DNA of 64,000 bases, taken from Humidesulfovibrio sp. GTDB lineage: Bacteria; Desulfobacterota; Desulfovibrionia; Desulfovibrionales; Desulfovibrionaceae. Where the stretch lies: assembly GCA_031292175.1 (NCBI GenBank), contig JARLHQ010000032.1, positions 62,001 to 126,000 on the forward strand, given 5' to 3'. Shown one piece after another: positions 58,077 to 64,000 of the stretch. Numbering within the stretch: the first letter of the stretch is position 1; each line of letters starts with the position of its first letter. The notes beneath the pieces were generated by a model, which was given only the letters and a program-made list of their open reading frames with translations, was not told the origin of the DNA and did no database searches. A program made the position numbers and the translations under genes.

Positions 58077-59018
58077 ATGAGCATACCCATGGAACTGTAT
58101 CTGCCCATCGCGGGCAACAGCATCAACATCGTGGCCGTCTTCGGCCTGGGAGGGGTCGTTGGCCTGCTCTCGGGCATCTTCGGCGTCGGCGGCGGATTTT
58201 TGATGACCCCGCTGCTCATCATGATGGGCATTCCGCCCACCGTGGCCGCGGCGAGCGACTCGAACCAGATCGTTGGCGCATCCACCTCGGGTACGCTGGC
58301 GCATCTGCGTCTGGGCAACGTGGACGTGAAGATGGGCATCCTGCTGCTGGTGGGCGGTGTGGTCGGAGGAACCGCGGGCGTCGAGATCATCAAGCTGCTG
58401 CGGGCCATGGGCAATGCGGACTTCCTGATCAATGTCACCTACGTGCTGATGCTGGGCCTGGTGGGTGGCTACATGTTCGTGGAGAGCCTGCAGGCCATGC
58501 GCAAAGCCAAGGCCCCGGCGAAGCAGGAGCCGGAACGCCACGTCAAGTCCAGCGCCTTCGGCCGTCTGGTGGGCCTCCTGCCCTGGCAGATGGACTTCGT
58601 GCGCTCCGGCGTGCGCATGTCGCCGCTGCTGCCGCTGGTGCTGGGCGTCCTGGTGGGCATCCTGTCCGCGATCATGGGCGTGGGCGGCGGCTTCATCATG
58701 GTTCCGGTGATGGTGTACCTGCTGCGCATGCCCATGCACGTGGTGGTGGGCACCAGCCTGTTCCAGATTCTTTTCACCTGCATCAACGTCACGGTGATGC
58801 AGGCCAGCTCCAACCACACGGTCGACTTCGTGCTGGCGCTGATCCTGCTCGTGGGCTCGTCCCTGGGCGCGCAGATCGGGGCCATCCTGGGCCGGAAACT
58901 CGGCGGCGAACAGCTTAAGATTCTGCTGGCCTCCCTGGTTCTTGTGGTTATGTTCAAGATTCTCTACGAACTGCTTGCCACGCCGAATGTGCTGCTGGCT
59001 TACATCGGAGGTCACTAG
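58077..59018 (+). CDS. TauE/SafE-family anion exporter
   Basis: The 313-residue membrane protein has about eight helices in two repeats, each with the family GVGGGF motif (GIFGVGGGFLMTPLLIMMGI and IMGVGGGFIMVPVMVYLLRM). A cytoplasmic loop of about 35 residues (AMRKAKAPAKQEPERHVKSS) separates them. TauE/SafE proteins export sulfite, sulfoacetate or other organosulfur anions, which suits a sulfite-handling organism. AAGGA precedes the ATG. It leads an operon with the TIGR02186 gene, which overlaps its end closely (1-bp gap). Confidence 0.92.
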   Translation: MSIPMELYLPIAGNSINIVAVFGLGGVVGLLSGIFGVGGGFLMTPLLIMMGIPPTVAAASDSNQIVGASTSGTLAHLRLGNVDVKMGILLLVGGVVGGTAGVEIIKLLRAMGNADFLINVTYVLMLGLVGGYMFVESLQAMRKAKAPAKQEPERHVKSSAFGRLVGLLPWQMDFVRSGVRMSPLLPLVLGVLVGILSAIMGVGGGFIMVPVMVYLLRMPMHVVVGTSLFQILFTCINVTVMQASSNHTVDFVLALILLVGSSLGAQIGAILGRKLGGEQLKILLASLVLVVMFKILYELLATPNVLLAYIGGH

Positions 59019-59019
59019 C

Positions 59020-59769
59020 ATGAAGCGCGTCCTCACCCTGTTCCTGTTCCTGCTGCTGGCCCTGCCGTGTGCGTCCCCGGCCGCAAGCCTGGACTTTGGC
59101 ATGGCCCCCGGCGTCATCACCATCAGCACCTTCTACAATGGCACGAACGTGACCGTTTCGGGCGCGGTGCCCGATGGCGCCCAGGTCGTGGTGCGCTTCT
59201 CCGGCGTGCCGGAGAAGGTGGCCATGAAGCAGAAGGGCAAGGCCTTTGGGCTGTTGTGGATGAACATGAACACGCTGCACTTTTCTGGCGTGCCCAAGGT
59301 CTTCCTGGTGGAGTCCTCGGCCCCGCTTAAGGATCTGGGCGTCGCCGGTCCCAGCATCGGCCTCACCGGGCTGATGGACAAGATCGGCATCGAGCCCGAC
59401 ACGGCCGACCGGAGCATGCTCCTGCCTGAGCTGGTGAAGCTCAAGAAGAGCGAGGGCCTGTACCGTGAGGGGAACAGCGCCGTGACCCTGGGCGACAAGT
59501 CTGGCGAGCTGCGCCAGTTCACCGCCAAGATGGCCATACCCTCCCGCCTGTCTCCGGGCAGCTACGCCCTGGAGGTCTTCGCCGTGAAGGATGGCGTCAT
59601 CCTGGCCCAGGCCTCCCAGCCGCTGGATGCCAAGATGACCGGCATTCCTGCCCTTATGGCTGATCTGGCCTTCAACCACGCGGTGTGGTACGGCATCCTG
59701 GCCTCGGTCATCGCCATCATGGCTGGTCTTGGCATCGGACTCGTGTTCCAGAGCAAGGGAGCGCATTAG
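59020..59769 (+). CDS. TIGR02186 family membrane protein
   Basis: The 249-residue protein has a signal peptide (LTLFLFLLLALPCASPAASL), a periplasmic beta-rich domain (about 22-215) and one C-terminal membrane helix (about 223-243; VWYGILASVIAIMAGLGIGL). It matches TIGR02186/Alph_Pro_TM, which is often found next to TauE/SafE genes, as here. It probably assists or modulates the exporter from the periplasmic side. Its function is not established. Confidence 0.83.
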   Translation: MKRVLTLFLFLLLALPCASPAASLDFGMAPGVITISTFYNGTNVTVSGAVPDGAQVVVRFSGVPEKVAMKQKGKAFGLLWMNMNTLHFSGVPKVFLVESSAPLKDLGVAGPSIGLTGLMDKIGIEPDTADRSMLLPELVKLKKSEGLYREGNSAVTLGDKSGELRQFTAKMAIPSRLSPGSYALEVFAVKDGVILAQASQPLDAKMTGIPALMADLAFNHAVWYGILASVIAIMAGLGIGLVFQSKGAH

Positions 59770-59775
59770 CACGTT

Positions 59776-62352
59776 ATGGCATTGACGCGGTTCACAGACA
59801 TATTCGCTTGGGTATGGCGCAGGTTGCAGGGCAAGCCCCCTGTGCCTTTCTCCGCGCTTTATAAGAAGTTCAAGGGCATCCTGGAGCGGCACAACACCAT
59901 CCTGGAGCTCATTGGCGACATGGGCGACAAGCTCGGCGGCGACTATGTCTTTGACCGGCAATATATCCTCGACTCCTGCGAGAGGCTTGGCGATCAGGTC
60001 TTCAAGCTCATCAGCGACCTGAACCTGCTGTGCCAGGGCAAGAACGTGGCCCTGTTCACGGCGTTCGAACGCATCCAGTTCCGCGTGCGCGAGGAGCTGG
60101 CCGGACGCCGGGTCCTTTCGCGCACGGATCATATCCTGCCCCTGTCCGAACTGACGCACGACCTGGCGGACGAGGGCGGCAACAAGATGACCAGCCTGGG
60201 CGACATCAAGAACATCTTGGGCTTTAACACCCCGGACGGCTTCGTCGTCACCGCCGGGGCCTATTTCGAGGCCATGCAACGCGCCGGGCTGCGCAAGCCC
60301 GTTGCCGAGACCATCCGCGCCCTGTGCGCAAGCGGTGGGCAGGATTTGGCCGAGCAGGCCCGCGCCCTGCGCCAGTCCATCATGGACATGCCGCTGCCCC
60401 GGGAGCTTTGCCGGGCTGTGGAGCAGGCCGCCCGGGGGCTTGCGGGTGACAAGCCGCTCTTCCTGGCCGTGCGCTCCAGCGCCTGGGACGAGGACAGCGA
60501 ATCGAGCTTCGCGGGCATGTACGAGACCGTGCTCGGCGTGGCGCCGGCGGACATCCTGCCCGCCTACCGCCGGGTGCTGGCCAGTCTGTTCTGCGAGGAG
60601 GCCCTGCGCTACCGCCTGCACCATGAGCTCTGCGCCGAGGAACCGGCCATGGCCGTGGGCGTGATGCCCATGGTGGACGCGCTGGTGAGCGGCGGACTCT
60701 ACACCTACGCGCCGCTCCAGGAGCAGGACCAGGCCATGGTGGTCAGCGCGGCCTGGGGGCTGGGAAAGCCCATCGTGGATGGCACCGCCGAGACCGACAC
60801 GTACATCCTGCGGCGCGAACCGCCGCACGAACTGCTCTCCTCGGACATCGCGGACAAGTCGACGCGCCTGGTGCTCGACGCAAGCGGGGGCACCCGCACC
60901 GAGGCCGTGCCCGAGGCCGAGCGCGCCACGCCCTGCCTCTCCGCCGCGCAGCTGACCCTGCTGGCCAAGACGGCCATGGCCCTGGAGCATTTTTTCAAGC
61001 GTCCCCTGGACGTGGAGTGGGCCATCACGCCGGAGGGCGGACTGGTGGTGCTCCAAGCCCGTCCCCTGTCCATCCGGCCCAACGCCTGCGCGCAGACCGT
61101 GGACGCGTCCGAGGCCGTCAAGGGCGTGCCCGTGCTGATCTCCGGCCGGGGCGTCACGGCCATGGGCGGGGTGTCCGCCGGGCCCGTGCACCTGATGACC
61201 GAGGGCGAGGACTTGGCCGACTTCCCGTATGGGGCCATCCTCGTGTCCCGCCACTCCTCGCCGCGCTACGCCAAGGTCATGCCCAAGTGCCGGGGCATCA
61301 TCACGGACGTGGGCTCGGCCACGGGGCACATGGCGACCATCGCCCGCGAACTGCGCGTGCCCACGCTGGTGCAGACGGGCAGCGCCACGCGCACCCTGCG
61401 CGAGGGCCAGGAGATCACCCTCGACGCCGACCACCAGGTGGTCTACGAGGGCGTGGTGGACGCCCTGTGCCGCTTCGAACTGGTGCGCGAGGACGTGTTT
61501 GAGGAATCCTGGGAGTACCGCACGCTGAAGCGCGTGCTCAAGCACATCAGCCCGCTCACTCTGCTCGACCCCAAGAGCGATGCCTTTGCGCCGGAATCGT
61601 GCCGGACCTTTCACGACATCGCCCGCTACGTGCACCAGCGCGCTGTGGACAAGCTGGGCTCCCTCGCTGAGACGCACCGGGAACTGCGCGACAGCGCCCC
61701 GCGCAGGCTCGTCACCAAGTTGCCGCTGGGTCTTACGGTGATTGATGTGGAGGGCGGCCTGGACCCGGCCGCGGGTGAGGACGCGAACGAGTCCGACATC
61801 CGCTGCCGTCCGCTCAAAGCGCTCATGGAGGGTATGAACGTCTCCGGCATGTGGGAGACCAGCCCTGTGGCCGTGGACATGGGCAGCTTCATGTCGAGCG
61901 TCACCAAGACCTTCGGGGCCGAGGCCTCCCACCCCTCGCGCATGGGGCGCAACCTGGCGGTCATCTCCCGTGAGTACTTGAACCTCCACCTGCGCCTGGG
62001 GTATCATTTCACCGTGGTTGACGCTTTCCTGGGCGGCTCGGTGAACGACAACTCCATCGCCTTCCGGTTCATGGGCGGGGTGACGGACCTCTCCCGCCGC
62101 TCCCGCCGGGCCAGCCTGGTGGCGGGCATCCTGGAACAGTTCGATTTTATGGTGGAGATCAAGGGCGACATGGTCACGGGGCGCATCAAGAAGCACCCCA
62201 CCAGAACCATGCTGGAGAAGATGTTCATGCTGGGCTGCCTCATCGGTTACACCCGCCAACTGGACGCCAAGCTTGACTCCGAGGGCGCCGTCGCGCTCTA
62301 CATGGACCTATTTCTGCAACGCATCACAGCACTAAGGGAGACGCGAGAATGA
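59776..62352 (+). CDS. PEP-synthase-like ATP-grasp and phosphohistidine swivel protein with a novel C-terminal domain
   Basis: The 858-residue cytoplasmic protein begins with a helical region (1-145; LGGDYVFD at 53-60). An ATP-grasp domain follows (about 147-432; AVRSSAWDEDSESSFAGMYE at 231-250, VEWAITPEGGLVVLQARPL at 413-431), then a swivelling domain (about 455-560; TDVGSATGHMATIARELRVP at 510-529, with H518 as likely phospho-acceptor; the usual GGxTSH is GSATGH). Where PEP synthase has its PEP/pyruvate barrel, residues 565-858 form a region I do not recognise. ATP-dependent phosphorylation of H518 is plausible; the final acceptor is unknown. The next receiver gene overlaps its stop. Confidence 0.85.
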   Translation: MALTRFTDIFAWVWRRLQGKPPVPFSALYKKFKGILERHNTILELIGDMGDKLGGDYVFDRQYILDSCERLGDQVFKLISDLNLLCQGKNVALFTAFERIQFRVREELAGRRVLSRTDHILPLSELTHDLADEGGNKMTSLGDIKNILGFNTPDGFVVTAGAYFEAMQRAGLRKPVAETIRALCASGGQDLAEQARALRQSIMDMPLPRELCRAVEQAARGLAGDKPLFLAVRSSAWDEDSESSFAGMYETVLGVAPADILPAYRRVLASLFCEEALRYRLHHELCAEEPAMAVGVMPMVDALVSGGLYTYAPLQEQDQAMVVSAAWGLGKPIVDGTAETDTYILRREPPHELLSSDIADKSTRLVLDASGGTRTEAVPEAERATPCLSAAQLTLLAKTAMALEHFFKRPLDVEWAITPEGGLVVLQARPLSIRPNACAQTVDASEAVKGVPVLISGRGVTAMGGVSAGPVHLMTEGEDLADFPYGAILVSRHSSPRYAKVMPKCRGIITDVGSATGHMATIARELRVPTLVQTGSATRTLREGQEITLDADHQVVYEGVVDALCRFELVREDVFEESWEYRTLKRVLKHISPLTLLDPKSDAFAPESCRTFHDIARYVHQRAVDKLGSLAETHRELRDSAPRRLVTKLPLGLTVIDVEGGLDPAAGEDANESDIRCRPLKALMEGMNVSGMWETSPVAVDMGSFMSSVTKTFGAEASHPSRMGRNLAVISREYLNLHLRLGYHFTVVDAFLGGSVNDNSIAFRFMGGVTDLSRRSRRASLVAGILEQFDFMVEIKGDMVTGRIKKHPTRTMLEKMFMLGCLIGYTRQLDAKLDSEGAVALYMDLFLQRITALRETRE

Positions 62353-62795
62353 CACCCGACGCCATCGAGACCCCGGGCAACGTTCCGGAAGAAGCTCCGG
62401 GCGGTGAGGCGGCAAAGCGCAAGACCAGCATCCTGGTGCTCGATGATGAGCCCATCGTGTGTAAGCGGCTCAAGCCTTTCTTCCAAAAGGCGGGTTATGA
62501 GGTGGAGGCCTTCAATCAGCCCTTTGAGGCCCTGGCGCGCATCGAGGCGCGCCGTTTCGACGTGGTCATCACCGATCTCAAGATGGAGGGTCTGGACGGG
62601 CTGTCCTTCCTGGGCAAGGTGAAGGCCCTGCACCCGGACACGGACGTCATCCTCATCACCGGGTTCGCCACCATGGAGACCGCCCGGCAGTCCTTCCGCA
62701 AGGGCGTGTTCGACTGCGTGGCCAAGCCCTTCAAGCTGGCGGAACTCCTGGACGGTGTGCGCCGCATCGAAAAGGAGCGGGGGCTCGTCCCCTAG
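62349..62795 (+). CDS. single-domain response regulator in the TauE/PEP-synthase-like operon
   Basis: The 148-residue protein has a 25-residue acidic, proline-rich lead and a receiver domain with D32/D33, phospho-acceptor D76 (VVITDLKMEG), T104 (ILITGFATM) and K126 (VAKPF). It has no output domain. Its ATG overlaps the stop of the PEP-synthase-like gene as ATGA, so the two are translationally coupled, and the second paralogue starts 8 bp later. The divergent kinase is a candidate phosphodonor; the phosphohistidine of the neighbouring enzyme is another. Confidence 0.9.
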   Translation: MTPDAIETPGNVPEEAPGGEAAKRKTSILVLDDEPIVCKRLKPFFQKAGYEVEAFNQPFEALARIEARRFDVVITDLKMEGLDGLSFLGKVKALHPDTDVILITGFATMETARQSFRKGVFDCVAKPFKLAELLDGVRRIEKERGLVP

Positions 62796-62803
62796 CCGCG
62801 CGC

Positions 62804-64000
62804 ATGGCGGACGCTGGAGCCAGAACCTTGCTGGAAAGCGGCATGGAGCCGGGTGGCGTCCGGTTTCTTTTTCGCACCTTCAAACGCATCCTCGGACTGA
62901 ACACCCTGGCCCTGGAGCGCATGGCCCAAATGGACCGGGCGCTTGGCGGCGAATACGTCTTCGACAAATCCTTTCTTGAAAGCTCCGTGCGCGACATATG
63001 CCGCCTGACGCACCTGGTGGCCTACCACCTGAACGGCATGGCGGACGAGGCCCACGTTGCGCTCTACGACGCCTCCCTGGCGGTGAAGGACGCCCTGGAG
63101 GACATCCTTGCCGGCGGCATGGGCAGTTTGTCCGGGCGCCGGGTGCTGCCGTTTTCGGAGATCGGATGGGAGCTGGAGCCCCTGGTGGGGCTGGCCAACG
63201 TTGGCTTGGCCGTGCTGGGCCGCAAGATGGGCCTGCCCGCGCCGGACGGCTTCGCGGTGACGGTGACGGGGATGCGTGAGCTGGTCCAGTCCCAGGAGGC
63301 CGAGGAGGCCCGTGCCGAGGTGCTCCACGCCGTGGCGGAGCTGTTCGCGCGGCTGGGCGGCTCCCGGCGGTTGGAAATTTCTTTTGTCTCCGCCGGGCCG
63401 GAGGGAGCGGGCAAGATCCTGGCCGAAGCCGGTGCTGAGACGGCCGAGGACGCCCTGCGGGCCATCGCGCGCTTCGCTAAGGAGCATGCCGCTGCGGGCC
63501 CGCTGGCCGCCTGCGTGCGCCCGCGCCTCACGGGCGTGGTGCAGGGCACGCTGCAAACCTTGGCGCACGACCCGAGTCTGCCTCCGGCCATGCTGGCCGT
63601 GGCCGAGCCTCCCGGCGCGGTCCGGGACTCCGCGTCCGCGGGAGATGCTCAAGGCCGGGACGCCCTGGCGGACCGGTACTGGCTTTCGCGCACCGCGCCG
63701 CACATCCCCCTGCGCACCCGCCTGGCGGAAAAACAGCTGGCCGCTCCGTTGCCCGGCGGCGCGCCCCTCGACCTCTCGCGCGGGCGCATGCTGCGCGGCT
63801 CGGCCTGGCTCTTGCCGGAGCAGGCCGCGCTGTTGGCCCGGCTGGGGCTGGCGGCGGAGCGCGCCCTGGACAGCCCCTGTCTGCTCTCCTGGGCGCTCAC
63901 GGCGGAGGGGGATTTCCTGCTCACCGGCCTGGAGCCTGCGGAAACGGCCTATCCCGACTGGGCGGAAGACATGTGCGACGTGGAATCCGGCTGCCCCGGC
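62804..64000 (+). CDS. degenerate paralogue of the PEP-synthase-like protein, cut by window edge
   Basis: The 399 visible residues match the preceding 858-residue protein: FKRILGLNTLALERMAQMDR and LGGEYVFDKSFL (47-58) align with its N-terminus, GRRVLPFSEI with GRRVLSRTDHI, and PAPDGFAVT with TPDGFVVT. The ATP-grasp motif AVRSSA is lost; EISFVSAGPEGAG (191-203) stands in its place. The second Arg and nearby acidic residues are gone, so this copy probably cannot bind ATP normally. The swivelling domain lies beyond the window, so His loss cannot be tested here. It begins 8 bp after the receiver gene. Confidence 0.82.
   Translation, partial: MADAGARTLLESGMEPGGVRFLFRTFKRILGLNTLALERMAQMDRALGGEYVFDKSFLESSVRDICRLTHLVAYHLNGMADEAHVALYDASLAVKDALEDILAGGMGSLSGRRVLPFSEIGWELEPLVGLANVGLAVLGRKMGLPAPDGFAVTVTGMRELVQSQEAEEARAEVLHAVAELFARLGGSRRLEISFVSAGPEGAGKILAEAGAETAEDALRAIARFAKEHAAAGPLAACVRPRLTGVVQGTLQTLAHDPSLPPAMLAVAEPPGAVRDSASAGDAQGRDALADRYWLSRTAPHIPLRTRLAEKQLAAPLPGGAPLDLSRGRMLRGSAWLLPEQAALLARLGLAAERALDSPCLLSWALTAEGDFLLTGLEPAETAYPDWAEDMCDVESGCPG

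Noticed and set aside
58954-62259. 1101-codon open frame on the minus strand opposite the TIGR02186 and PEP-synthase-like genes
   Set aside because: It mirrors the third-position GC bias of two clear plus-strand genes and its product is low-complexity with no family features.

Overview
The window is GC-rich chromosomal DNA from a Gram-negative, anaerobic, sulfate-reducer-like deltaproteobacterium, most likely a member of the Desulfovibrionaceae. Supporting signs are a DsrC protein carrying both redox cysteines (C93 and the penultimate C104) in a stand-alone gene, an oxygen-sensitive indolepyruvate:ferredoxin oxidoreductase (IorAB), hydrogenase maturation genes hypD-hypE, Kdo lipopolysaccharide genes, and many sigma-54-type regulators. 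The species assignment is inference. I saw no transposase, prophage, integrase, CRISPR array or rRNA.

Layout. 1-4059 (minus): TPR membrane protein, iorA, iorB and a NifA-like activator cut by the window edge. 4344-6359 (plus): proA-nadD. 6570-7325: TetR regulator, convergent with a seven-gene minus-strand run (14320 to 7320) encoding HD protein, ddl, waaA, kdsB, carA, a TPR protein and a flavoprotein. 14588-19230 (plus): dsrC, a DinB-like protein, hypD, hypE, a VOC remnant and a DAC-related sensor protein. 19547-22657: large hybrid histidine kinase. 22709-26187: glycosyltransferase, TtuA-like tRNA thiolase, small sulfur-carrier-like protein, lone receiver, DPM1-like glycosyltransferase. 26294-26370: initiator tRNA. 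26728-31995: HDOD/EAL protein, beta-hydroxyacid dehydrogenase, carbonic anhydrase, chemoreceptor.

32605-45446 is an efflux island. A lipoprotein hydrolase and an MdtABC-like RND system lie on the minus strand. Divergent from them is a MarR regulator followed by an EmrAB-like pump. 45553-51083 (minus) carries catalase, an MFS transporter and a DUF2950/DUF3300 pair. tRNA-Ala(GGC) follows, then a LysR gene divergent from lrgA-lrgB.

The most unusual part is 53816-64000. A sensor kinase and a sigma-54 response regulator (57663 to 54870, minus) face a plus-strand operon encoding a TauE/SafE exporter, a TIGR02186 membrane protein, an 858-residue PEP-synthase-like protein, a single-domain receiver and a second, degenerate PEP-synthase-like paralogue that runs off the window. 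The large protein has an ATP-grasp domain and a swivelling phosphohistidine domain, but a novel C-terminal domain where PEP synthase has its PEP/pyruvate barrel. Three similar 17-bp dyads (54833, 57705, 57740) sit beside the kinase/regulator genes and may be its binding sites. An AAA+ protein that has lost the sigma-54 contact loop lies just beyond. I infer a signalling or anion-export module with an unusual phosphotransfer step; its function is not known to me.
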